Assembly (NCBI GenBank): GCA_963779055.1
Contig: CAVZWN010000002.1
Coordinates: forward strand, 124,001 to 188,000
DNA: 64,000 bases
Direction of reading: 5' to 3'
Origin: Sulfurimicrobium sp963779055
Lineage (GTDB): Bacteria; Pseudomonadota; Gammaproteobacteria; Burkholderiales; Sulfuricellaceae
Shown here: piece by piece, positions 52,271-60,744 of the stretch
How positions within the stretch are numbered: the stretch's first letter is position 1
Layout: every line of letters begins with the position of its first letter
Notes under the pieces: generated by a model
Seen by the model: the letters and a program-made list of their open reading frames with translations, nothing else
What the model was told of the DNA's origin: nothing
The model's database searches: none
Program-made: the position numbers and the translations under genes

Positions 52271-53201
52271 GCACACCAGATTTCGGGTTCTTTTGACCGG
52301 CCTGGCGGCGCTCTGCTGGTTATCGGCGGTGCAGGCCGACGTGGCGCCGGCTCAGGAACAGCCTATCGTATTTGAGCCTTCTTCCTTGCCCGCACTGGGC
52401 GCCGACCCTTTGCTGACCGAAGCACAAAAACAGTTCCGCACGCGCCTCATGATCGGCGGCGCAGCGACAGCCCTGCTCTGGTATGGCTCTGCTCACTGGT
52501 GGAACAACAGCATGAGCAATGAGTTTCGCACCGTCAATGAGGGCTGGTTCGGGCAGAACACCTATACCGGCGGCGCCGACAAACTGGGTCACATGTACTC
52601 GACCTATGTCGGCACCCGTCTCCTGACCCGGGCCTTCGAATGGGCCGGACACGATAGCCAGACAGCAGCCTGGCTGGCCGCTGCAACCGCCTGGGGCAGC
52701 ATGCTGGCAATCGAGGTCGGGGATGGTTTTTCCGCCCATTACCGCTTCAGCAAGGAAGACCTGGTCATGAATACGCTGGGGAGCGGCCTGGCGCTGTTGA
52801 TGGAGAACAACCCGGAACTCGATGCCGTTCTGGATTACCGCCTTATGTACTGGCCTTCCGGCGATGCGCGGCGAACCAACCAGATCGACCCGGTTGACGA
52901 CCACAGCGGCCAGACCTATCTGCTGGCAATCAAGGCCAGCGGCATCCCGAAGTTGCGCCGCATCGAACCGCTGCGGTACTTTGAGCTGGCGCTGGGCTAT
53001 GGCACGCGCGGCTATGAACCGAATCTGGGCGGGGAGCGCAGCCGCCACATCTATTACGGTATTTCACTCAATGTGGCGGAAGTACTGGGGGTGACGGCTT
53101 TCAAGGATGGCCGCGGCAGCCGCGCACAGAAGGTAAGCAACAGCGTGCTTGAGGTGCTGCAGATCCCCGGAACGGTCGCGCTGACAGATCATCGCCTTTA
53201 A
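52260..53201 (+). CDS. DUF2279/YfiM-like exported protein
   Basis: This 313-aa protein has a signal peptide (LLTGLAALCWLSAVQA), then a conserved region typical of DUF2279: FVNEGWFGQNTY-like VNEGWFGQNTYTGGADKLGH, MYSTYVGTRLLTRAFEW and a Gly-rich IEVGDGFSAHYRFSKEDLVMN. Further C-terminal strands suggest a membrane-associated or beta-rich part. Related proteins are annotated as lipoproteins of the YfiM type; no lipobox is seen. It overlaps xth by 11 bp. Function unknown. Confidence 0.7.
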   Translation: MLLRHTRFRVLLTGLAALCWLSAVQADVAPAQEQPIVFEPSSLPALGADPLLTEAQKQFRTRLMIGGAATALLWYGSAHWWNNSMSNEFRTVNEGWFGQNTYTGGADKLGHMYSTYVGTRLLTRAFEWAGHDSQTAAWLAAATAWGSMLAIEVGDGFSAHYRFSKEDLVMNTLGSGLALLMENNPELDAVLDYRLMYWPSGDARRTNQIDPVDDHSGQTYLLAIKASGIPKLRRIEPLRYFELALGYGTRGYEPNLGGERSRHIYYGISLNVAEVLGVTAFKDGRGSRAQKVSNSVLEVLQIPGTVALTDHRL

Positions 53202-53209
53202 TGCCTGAG

Positions 53210-53338
53210 TGAACCGCAAAGACGCAAAGACGCGGAGAGAATGCAGGGTGTTAAAACTGTCAGGCTCTCGCACTGGGCGAACGCCCAACCGGCTTTATTC
53301 CTTTGCTTCCTTTGCGTCTTCGCGCCTTTGCGGTTCAA
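53210..53338. repeat. CCGCAAAGACGC inverted repeat pair 1
   Basis: Left arm TGAACCGCAAAGACGCAAAG (53209-53228) continuing ACGCGGAGAG; right arm, read in reverse, TTGAACCGCAAAGGCGCGAA (from 53338), then GACGCAAAGGAAGC. The two arms face each other over about 60 bp between the DUF2279 gene and mpl. Periodic AAAG/GGAG units of about 9 bp are visible. Confidence 0.75.
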
Positions 53339-53395
53339 CAGCATTTTGCAGGATTATGGCCGGTAAGCCCTTGTTCAGGCTATAATTCGCCCCCT

Positions 53396-54730
53396 ATGCA
53401 TATCCATATTCTCGGCATCTGCGGCACCTTCATGGGCGGTATCGCGGCGATTGCCAAACAGGCAGGCCACCGGGTCACCGGCTGCGACGCCAATGTCTAT
53501 CCCCCCATGAGCACCCAGCTCGAATCCATGGGCATCGATCTGATCGAAGGCTTCGATGCCGCACAGATCAGGCTGGAGCCGGATGTCTTCGTGATCGGCA
53601 ATGTGGTGAGCCGCGGCAACCCGCTCATGGAGGAAATCCTCAATCGCGGCCTGCCCTATATTTCCGGCCCGCAATGGCTGGCGGAGAACGTGCTGCACGA
53701 CAAGTGGGTGCTGGCGGTGGCCGGCACCCACGGCAAGACCACCACGTCCTCGATGCTGGCCTGGATTCTCGAATACGGCAACCTTCATCCGGGCTTCCTG
53801 ATAGGGGGCGTGCCGCAGAATTTCGGCATCTCGGCGCGCCTGACCGAGACTCCGTTCTTCGTCATCGAGGCGGACGAGTACGATACCGCCTTCTTCGACA
53901 AGCGCTCCAAGTTCGTGCATTACCGCCCGCGCACGGCGGTTCTGAACAATCTGGAATTCGACCATGCCGACATCTTTCCGGATCTGGCCGCAATCGAAAC
54001 CCAGTTTCATCATCTGGTGCGCACCGTGCCGGGCAATGGCCTGATCGTCGCCAATGGCCGCGAGGCCAGCCTGGAGCGGGTGCTGGCGCGCGGCTGCTGG
54101 ACGCCGGTGGAAAAATTCGGCGTGGCGGATGGCTGGATCATGGGCGGCGCCGATACCATCGCCTTCAAGGAAGCCTTCCAGGGCCGTCTGCAATGGGCCT
54201 TGCTGGGAGAGCATAACCGCATGAATGCCCTGGCGGCGATAGCCGCAGCGCGTCACGCCGGCATTCCCTCCGAAGTTTCCATCGAGGCACTGGCCCAGTT
54301 CCGCAACGTGAAGCGACGTATGGAAGTGCGCGGCGTGGTGAATCGCGTCACCGTGTATGATGATTTCGCCCATCACCCGACGGCGATCGAAACCACGGTT
54401 GCCGGTTTGCGCCAGAAAGTCGGTGATGCACGCATTCTGGCGGTGCTGGAGCCGCGCTCCAACACCATGAAACTGGGCGTGATGAAGGATGCCCTGCCCG
54501 CCAGCCTGAAGGACGCCGACCAGGTATTCTGCTACGGCGCCAATCTGGGCTGGGATGCCGCGGCCGCGCTGGCGCCGCTGCAGGACAAGGCGGCGACATT
54601 CGATGACCTGGCCGCGCTGGTGAGCGCCGTGGCAAGCGCCGCCCGCCCCGGCGACCATGTGCTGGTGATGAGCAACGGCGGTTTTGGCGGCGTGCACGGC
54701 AAGCTGCTGGCGGCGCTGCTGGCCCCTTAG
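53396..54730 (+). CDS. mpl: UDP-N-acetylmuramate:L-alanyl-gamma-D-glutamyl-meso-diaminopimelate ligase
   Basis: This Mur-type ligase recycles cell-wall tripeptide. From ATG 53396 it has 444 aa: N-terminal MHIHILGICGTFMGGIAAIA, ATP loop AVAGTHGKTTTSSMLAW, EADEYDTAFFDKRSK (the EADEYD motif distinguishes Mpl from MurC), NNLEFDHADIFPD, and VYDDFAHHPTAIETT. A TATAAT (53381-53386) lies only about 10 bp before the start codon and no ribosome site is seen; a leaderless transcript is possible. Confidence 0.94.
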   Translation: MHIHILGICGTFMGGIAAIAKQAGHRVTGCDANVYPPMSTQLESMGIDLIEGFDAAQIRLEPDVFVIGNVVSRGNPLMEEILNRGLPYISGPQWLAENVLHDKWVLAVAGTHGKTTTSSMLAWILEYGNLHPGFLIGGVPQNFGISARLTETPFFVIEADEYDTAFFDKRSKFVHYRPRTAVLNNLEFDHADIFPDLAAIETQFHHLVRTVPGNGLIVANGREASLERVLARGCWTPVEKFGVADGWIMGGADTIAFKEAFQGRLQWALLGEHNRMNALAAIAAARHAGIPSEVSIEALAQFRNVKRRMEVRGVVNRVTVYDDFAHHPTAIETTVAGLRQKVGDARILAVLEPRSNTMKLGVMKDALPASLKDADQVFCYGANLGWDAAAALAPLQDKAATFDDLAALVSAVASAARPGDHVLVMSNGGFGGVHGKLLAALLAP

Positions 54731-54747
54731 CACTTGAAATACATTCA

Positions 54748-54820
54748 AACCGCAAAGACGCCAAGGTGCAAAGCGGACAGCTGAGAACTTTCTCTGCTCC
54801 TTGGCGTCTTTGCGGTGAAC
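54748..54820. repeat. CCGCAAAGACGC inverted repeat pair 2
   Basis: CCGCAAAGACGCCAAGG (54750-54766) and its perfect complement CCTTGGCGTCTTTGCGG (54799-54815) enclose 32 bp. It occupies the gap between mpl and the RNB exoribonuclease gene. Confidence 0.85.
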
Positions 54821-54843
54821 CCCTTATTTTTGAAATGACATAA

Positions 54844-56708
54844 ATGAACGTACTGTACGAAGAAGATGGCGCCATCAAGGTGGCGAACGTCATGGCTGAC
54901 AACACCTCCTCGCTGCAGGTGGAAACGCCGCATGGCAAGCGCGCCAAGATCAAGGCCGGCAACGTGTTGCTGCGTTTCGAGAAACCGCCCATGAGCGGCT
55001 TCATGGATGCCGCCGATGCGGTCGCCGGTGAACTGGATACCGATTTTCTGTGGCAGTGCTGCGGCGCCGACGAGTTCATGTTCAACGAACTGGCGCAGGA
55101 GTACTACGGCCATGCGCCCAATCCGGTCGAGGCGGCCGCCGTGGCGCTGCGCCTGCATTCCGCACCGATGTACTTCTACAAAAAGGGCAAGGGACGCTAC
55201 AAGGCTGCGCCGGAGGAGAACCTCAAGGCTGCGCTGGCTTCCGAGGAGAAAAAACGCCAGCAGGCCGCCACCGTGGCAGCCTATGTCGAGCAGTTGTGCG
55301 CCTCCGCTCTGCCCGATGCCTTTACCCCCCAGGTCAGTGGAAATGCTGCTTTACCGCGAGGACAAGAACACCCTGGAATACAAGGCACTGGAGAAAGCCT
55401 GTGCCGAAACCGGCCTGCTGCCGGCCAGGCTGCTGGAGCAGTGTGGCGCGATTCCCGACAGTCACGATTTCCACTACCGGCGTTTCATTCTGGAGCATTT
55501 CCCGCGCGGCACGGATTTCGACATCGTGGGCGGGTTTGCGTGCGACCACGATCTTCCCCTGGCGAAAGTGGAAGCGTTCAGCATCGACGATGCCTCCACC
55601 ACGGAAATCGACGACGCCTTCTCGGTGGAGCGCCTGCCCAACGGCAACTGGCAGATCGGCATTCACATCGCCGCCCCGGCACTGGGCTTCGGACCGGGCT
55701 CGGATCTCGACAATGTCGCGCTGCGGCGTCTTTCCACCATCTACATGCCGGGCCGCAAGATCACCATGCTGCCGGACGATGTGGTGAATTGTTTCACGCT
55801 CAACGAAGGCACCGCCAATCCGGCGCTTTCCATGTACCTCGAAGTGACGCCGGAAGAGTATGCCATCGAGCGCATCGAAAGCCGGGTGGAGCGTGTGCAT
55901 ATCGCCACCAACCTGCGCCACGACACGCTTGAGCCGATGTTCAACACCGAGACGCTGGCGCACGGCAATGCGCCGGACTTTCGCTTTCAAGGCGGAGCTG
56001 GAAATGTTGTGGCAATTCGCTTCCCGGCTTGAGCAGGTGCGCGGCAAGGCGGATAGTCAGAACCAGTACAAGGATTACAATTTCATCTTCGATAACGAGC
56101 GCGTCGACATTATCGAACGCCCGCGCGGTTCGCCGATCGACAAGGTGGTTTCCGAGCTGATGATCCAGGTCAATTCGCACTGGGCCAGGCAGCTCAGCGA
56201 GGCCGGGGTGGCGGCGATCTACCGCAGCCAGGGCGGCGGCAAGGTGCGCATGAGCACCAGCGCGGCGCCGCACCAGGGCCTGGGTGTGGAGCAATATGCC
56301 TGGTCCAGTTCCCCCTTGCGGCGCTACGTCGACCTGCTCAACCAGCGTCAGCTGATCGCGCTGATCAATGGCCATGAGCCGCCCTACGCGCCGAACAGCG
56401 AGGAGCTGTTTTCCGCCATCCGCGATTTCGAGCTGGCCTATGATGCCTACAACAACGTGCAGCGCAGCATGGAGCGCTACTGGTGTCTGCGCTACCTGCA
56501 ACAGGAGGGCATGAGCACGGCGCATGCCACCCTGATCAAGGAAAACCTGGTGCGCTTCGAGAACCTGCCGCTGGTGACGCGCGCTTTCGGCATGCCGGAG
56601 CTGGCGCCGGGTACCCGCGTCGAGCTTGAGCTCAGCACGGTGGATTTGCTGGAGCTGGAGGTGCGCTGCAAGTTCCACGCCGAAAAGCCGCTGGAGCTGG
56701 CCGCTTGA
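54844..56708 (+). pseudogene. RNB-domain exoribonuclease with two +1 frameshifts
   Basis: This is an RNase II-family exoribonuclease. The protein reads through three frames: residues 1-160 from ATG 54844 (NVLYEEDGAIKVANVMADN, up to ALPDAFTP), then a shift at the C6 run 55325-55330, then LLYREDKNTLEYKALEKACAE to RVHIATNLRHD, and a second shift at TTT 55979-55981 leading to FKAELEMLWQFASRLEQV and a normal end LELAA. Removal of one base at each site restores one 620-aa protein. The RNB signature IDDASTTEIDDAFSVE and SSSPLRRYVDLLNQRQL are intact. Sequencing error or recent decay are both possible. Confidence 0.85.
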
Positions 56709-56756
56709 CACCCTCTCTCAAGTGCTTAAACTTTTGTCTGTAAATGACAATATTCA

Positions 56757-57653
56757 ATGAATAAGCAATTGATGGCTACGCACGCGGCAAATCCCGGGGA
56801 ATCTTCACGGCTGGGATTGATGCTGCTGGTTTCGGTGTTGCTGCACGCCCTGATTCTGACAGTACACTTTGCGGCCCCTGCCCTGAAGCAGCTACCCAAT
56901 CCGGCGGCCTATCTCGAAGTGGTGCTGGTCAACAGCAAATCTTCCAGCAAACCCGTCAAGGCGGATGCGCTGGCCCAGGCCAACCTCGATGGCGGCGGCA
57001 ATACCGAGGCTAACCGGCGCGCCAAGAGCCCCTTGCCCACGCTTGACCGGGCGCATCCCGATCCTTCCCTGCAACAGCGCGAGCAGCGCGTGGTCGAACT
57101 GGAACAGCAGGCACGCCGCCTGATGACCCAGGAAAAATCGAAACAGAGCGTGGCGCAATCTCCCGACACCACGCCATCGCCGCAGCAAAGCGTGGCCGCA
57201 GTGAACCCCAATGCCACCGAACTGGTGCAGCGCAGCCTCGAGGCTGCAAGGCTGGAGGCGCAGATCTCGCGCGACTGGGACAACTATCAGAAACTGCCGC
57301 GCCGCAAATTCATCGGTGCGCGCACCCAGGAATACCGTTTTGCGCGCTATGTCGAAGACTGGCGCATGAAGGTCGAGAAGGTCGGCAACCTGAATTATCC
57401 CGAGGCAGCCAAGCAGCACAAGCTGTACGGACAGTTGCAGCTCACCGTGTCGATTCGCGCCGACGGTAGCGTGGAGAGGGTCGAAATCAACCGTTCTTCC
57501 GGTCACAAGGTGCTCGATGCCGCAGCCCGGCGCATCGTCGAACTGGCCGGCCCTTACGCGCCCCTGCCGGATAATATCCGCAAGGATACCGATATCCTCA
57601 GCATCACCCGCACCTGGATTTTCACCAGCGCCGACCAGCTCGCCAGCGAGTAG
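56757..57653 (+). CDS. TonB-family energy transducer protein
   Basis: This 298-aa protein has an N-terminal anchor helix (LGLMLLVSVLLHALILTVHF), a proline/glutamine-rich periplasmic linker with a coiled stretch (QQREQRVVELEQQARRLM), and a C-terminal TonB-like domain (VGNLNYPEAAKQHKLYGQLQLTVSIRADGS, RIVELAGPYAPLP). TonB passes energy from ExbBD to outer-membrane receptors; no exbBD or receptor is near, so the partner is unknown. No strong ribosome site precedes ATG 56757. Confidence 0.85.
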   Translation: MNKQLMATHAANPGESSRLGLMLLVSVLLHALILTVHFAAPALKQLPNPAAYLEVVLVNSKSSSKPVKADALAQANLDGGGNTEANRRAKSPLPTLDRAHPDPSLQQREQRVVELEQQARRLMTQEKSKQSVAQSPDTTPSPQQSVAAVNPNATELVQRSLEAARLEAQISRDWDNYQKLPRRKFIGARTQEYRFARYVEDWRMKVEKVGNLNYPEAAKQHKLYGQLQLTVSIRADGSVERVEINRSSGHKVLDAAARRIVELAGPYAPLPDNIRKDTDILSITRTWIFTSADQLASE

Positions 57654-57669
57654 TCAAACCACAGCTTGA

Positions 57670-57770
57670 TTAACCGCAAAGGCGCCAAGATGCAAAGAAA
57701 AGCGGCGCCTGCGTATTTTCTGCTGATGGAAGCTTGTCTTACTCTGCGTCTTGGCGCCTTTGCGGTTCAG
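57670..57770. repeat. CCGCAAAGGCGC inverted repeat pair 3
   Basis: AACCGCAAAGGCGCCAAGA (57672-57690) and TCTTGGCGCCTTTGCGGTT (57749-57767) are perfect complements, with 58 bp between. The right arm lies inside the 3' end of ttcA. Confidence 0.85.
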
Positions 57771-58509
57771 TTGTATTCAGGCGTTCATCCCTGAGCAAGG
57801 GTTTCAGCGCCGTCAGCAGGCTGGCAAACATCTTGGAATGCTTCTTTTCCTGCTCTGCCAGCATTTGCTTCATGTGCCAACGTTCCGTCGGCACCGCAAA
57901 ACAGGACGGGCAGTTCTCTGCGATCACCGGCAGGCCGGAAGATTTGGCAAAGGCCGCGGTCTGGCGTTCACGCACATAGATGAAAGGACGGATGATGCGG
58001 ATGTCGCCGGCATCGTTGAGGTAATGCGCCTTCATGGTGCGCAGCTTGCCGCCAAAGAAGGTGGACATGAAAAAAGTTTCCACTGCATCGTCCAGATGCT
58101 GCGCCAGCGCCAGCACGTTGTAGCTGTTCTCGCGCGCCGTGCGATAGAGAATGCCGCGCCGCATACGCGAACAGAAAGCGCAGAAGGAATCGCCCTGCAT
58201 GGAGGTCTTGGCCTGTTCGACGATGGGCTGGCTCTCGTAGAAATAGGGCACGCCGAGCTCCGCCAGGTAAGCTTTCAGGGGTGAGGGGTCGAAATCCGGC
58301 GATTGCGGATCCACGGTGCAGGCAGCCAGCTCGAATTTGACCGGGGCTTTTTTCTGCAAATGCAGCAGCACCTGCAGCAGCGAAAGCGAATCCTTGCCAC
58401 CGGACAGGCCCAGCAGTACCCGGTCGCCCTCGCGGATCATGGAAAAATCGCCAATGGCGCGGCCAGTGGCGGACAGCAGGGTCCGGGGTGGTTTCATCAT
58501 TTCGTTCAT
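57739..58509 (-). CDS. ttcA: TtcA, tRNA 2-thiocytidine synthetase
   Basis: This ATP-dependent enzyme thiolates C32 of certain tRNAs using an Fe-S cluster. From ATG 58509 it has 256 aa: the PP-loop LLGLSGGKDSLSLLQVLL, YFYESQPIVEQA, SFCAFCSRMRRGILY with the cysteine pair, LALAQHLDDAVETF and ENCPSCFAVPT. Its last residues NTTEPQRRQDAE are encoded by the right arm of a repeat (57749-57767), so the original C terminus has been replaced or extended. Starts at 58500/58497 are alternatives. Confidence 0.92.
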   Translation of the reverse strand: MNEMMKPPRTLLSATGRAIGDFSMIREGDRVLLGLSGGKDSLSLLQVLLHLQKKAPVKFELAACTVDPQSPDFDPSPLKAYLAELGVPYFYESQPIVEQAKTSMQGDSFCAFCSRMRRGILYRTARENSYNVLALAQHLDDAVETFFMSTFFGGKLRTMKAHYLNDAGDIRIIRPFIYVRERQTAAFAKSSGLPVIAENCPSCFAVPTERWHMKQMLAEQEKKHSKMFASLLTALKPLLRDERLNTTEPQRRQDAE

Positions 58510-58531
58510 TTCGTTCACTGGATAAGATTCA

Positions 58532-58580
58532 GCCACAGAGTTCACCGAGAATAGAGGGGTTTCTCTGTGAGCTCTGTGGC
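58532..58580. repeat. CCACAGAG inverted repeat pair
   Basis: GCCACAGAGTTCACCGAGA (58532-58550) faces TCTCTGTGAGCTCTGTGGC (58562-58580). The arms match at 16 of 19 positions. It lies between ttcA and the pteridine reductase and resembles the GxxExxY-flanking repeat in style. Confidence 0.75.
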
Positions 58581-58588
58581 CATGAAAA

Positions 58589-59329
58589 TCACAAACTGGC
58601 GCTCCGGCCACCGTCCACCGGCAGGATAACCCCGGTGATGTACGGCGCATCGTTGACCAGGAAAGTCACCGCTTTGGCAATGTCATCCGGGCTGCCTTCG
58701 CGCTTCAACAGCGTATGGGCGATGATGCGGCGGCGCTCCTGATCGTCGAAGCTGGGATCGCCTTCCGGCCACATGATCGGACCCGGCGCCACGGCGTTGA
58801 CGCGCACATTGGGGCCGAGTTCGTGTGCCAGCGATTTGGTCAGCGCCACCAGCCCGGCCTTGGCGATGCTGTACACCACGTAGCTCTTCATCGGCCGCTC
58901 GGCGTGGATGTCGGCGATGTTGACGATGCAGCCATGGCTATGGGTCAACGCGTTGGCGGCGGCCTGGGAGAGGAACAGCGGCGCCTTGAGGTTGGTGCCG
59001 ACCAGATCGAACCAGTCCTTTTCCGTGATTTCGCCCACTGCGGTGGGATAGAAGCTGGAAGCATTGTTGATCAGCACATCCAGGCGGCCGAAACCGGCGA
59101 CGGTTTCTGCCACCATGCGGGCATAGCTGGCGGGGTCGAGCAGGTCGCCCTGCACGATGGCGGCAGAATCGGGGCGCAATTTGTTCAGCGCATCGCGCAG
59201 CTTCTCCGCTGCATCCGCCGAAGAGCGGTAATGAATCATGATGCGCGCCCCGCTCGCGTGCAGGCGCCGGGCAATGGCCGCGCCAACGCGCACGGCACCG
59301 CCGGTGATCAAGATAACTTTGCCTTCCAT
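58589..59329 (-). CDS. Pteridine reductase-like short-chain dehydrogenase
   Basis: This NADPH-dependent SDR resembles bacterial pteridine reductases (FolM class). From ATG 59329 the 246-aa protein has ILITGGAVRVGAAIARRLHA (the TGxxxRxG variant seen in pteridine reductases), MIHYRSSADAAEKL, NNASSFYPT, active-site YSIAKAG with Tyr and Lys, and PGPIMWPEGDPSF. Reduction of dihydrobiopterin or dihydrofolate is likely from the family. It diverges from midA. Confidence 0.85.
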   Translation of the reverse strand: MEGKVILITGGAVRVGAAIARRLHASGARIMIHYRSSADAAEKLRDALNKLRPDSAAIVQGDLLDPASYARMVAETVAGFGRLDVLINNASSFYPTAVGEITEKDWFDLVGTNLKAPLFLSQAAANALTHSHGCIVNIADIHAERPMKSYVVYSIAKAGLVALTKSLAHELGPNVRVNAVAPGPIMWPEGDPSFDDQERRRIIAHTLLKREGSPDDIAKAVTFLVNDAPYITGVILPVDGGRSASL

Positions 59330-59379
59330 GTGCTTATCCGGATAATCTTGAGAATCCAACGAATTTAACACAGCTTGCC

Positions 59380-60550
59380 ATGTCTTCACTACCGGAACCA
59401 AGTCCCTCAGCCCTTGAACACAGCCGCGCCGTCAGTGCAGCCATCGCCGCGGAAATTACCCGCGCTGGCGGCTGGATTTCCTTCGCCCGTTTCATGGAGC
59501 TGGCGCTGTATGCGCCGGGCCTGGGGTACTACAGCGCCGGGCTGGATAAATTCGGCTCGGGCGGTGATTTCGTGACTGCGCCGGAAATCTCATCCCTGTT
59601 CGGTCAGGCCGTTGCGCATCAGGCGGCACAGGTGCTGCAGCAAACCGGCGGCAATATCCTCGAAATCGGCGCCGGTTCAGGCAAGCTGGCGCTGGACCTG
59701 ATGCTGGAGCTGGAACGCCTGAAGCAACTGCCCGCACATTATTTCATTCTCGAACTCTCCGCCGACCTGCGTCAGCGCCAGCAAGCAGCGCATCGGGCGC
59801 GATGCGCCTCATCTTCTGCCGCGCTTCGTCTGGCTGGACAGCCTGCCGGAAAAATTCACCGGCCTGGTGCTGGGCAACGAGGTGCTGGATGCCATGCCGG
59901 TGGAGATGCTGGCATGGCGCGGCGAAGCGGTTTCCACGCGCGGCATCAGCCTGCGTGACGGATGCCTGGTGTGGGAAGAACGTCCCCTGCCGGAGGGGCA
60001 TTTGCTCGATGTGGCCCGGACTTTGCCGCCGGCAGGTTTCAGTACAGCCGAAGCAGCCTATGTCAGCGAGATCAACCTCGCGGCCCAGGGCTTCATGCGC
60101 AGCCTTGGGCAGATGCTGGAGCACGGGCTGATTCTCATGCTGGACTACGGTTTCGGGCAAAGTGAGTACTACCATCCGCAACGCAGCCAGGGAACCCTGA
60201 TGTGCCATTACCGCCATCATGCCCACGGCGACCCCTTCTTCCTGCCGGGCCTGCAGGACATCACCGCCCATGTCGATTTCAGCGCCATGGCCCAGGCCGG
60301 GATGGCGGCGGGGCTGGATCTGCTGGGCTACGCCAGCCAGGCCAATTTCCTCATCAATTGCGGGCTGACTGACCTGCTGGGGCAGATTTCGCCGGAAGAT
60401 CCCGGCGCCTATCTGCCCATCGTCGCCAAGGCCCAGAAACTGATGAGCCCGGCGGAAATGGGCGAATTGTTCAAGGCCATTGCCCTGGGCCGGGGGATCG
60501 AATCGCCCCTGCTGGGGTTCACGCGCGGCGATCGCTGCCACGCTCTGTAA
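59380..60550 (+). pseudogene. MidA-like SAM-dependent methyltransferase with +1 frameshift
   Basis: This is a class I methyltransferase of the MidA/NDUFAF7 family, which in mitochondria methylates a complex I subunit. The first part (ATG 59380) has PGLGYYSAGLDKFGSGGDFVTAPEIS and SAM loop ILEIGAGSGKLALDLM. At about 59792-59806 the frame shifts by +1; in the next frame follow LLPRFVWLDSLPEKFTGLVL, GNEVLDAMPVEML, LMLDYGFGQSEYYHPQRSQG and LGFTRGDRCHAL. Removing one base gives a 389-aa protein of normal length. Sequencing error or decay cannot be told apart. Confidence 0.85.
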
Positions 60551-60744
60551 GCCGGGAAAAGCTGGCAATCCGGCAATGATCAACCGCATACAGATGACGC
60601 ACAAACCGAGCCACTTTGCCCGGAGAGGCATATAATTTACGGAAGGGAAATGCAGCCGTTGCGATGAGACCGGAGACTGCCTTGGCAGCTATCCCTGCAG
60701 TCCTGACCTGGATATTTTGAATACTTTGTGAAGGAGCGTATCGA

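Noticed and set aside
53375..54748. 457-codon open frame antisense to mpl
   Set aside because: Shadow of mpl, which carries intact ligase motifs.
54844..56708. Programmed +1 frameshifting in the RNB exoribonuclease
   Set aside because: There is no slippery stop context typical of +1 recoding and two separate shifts would be needed; error or decay is simpler.
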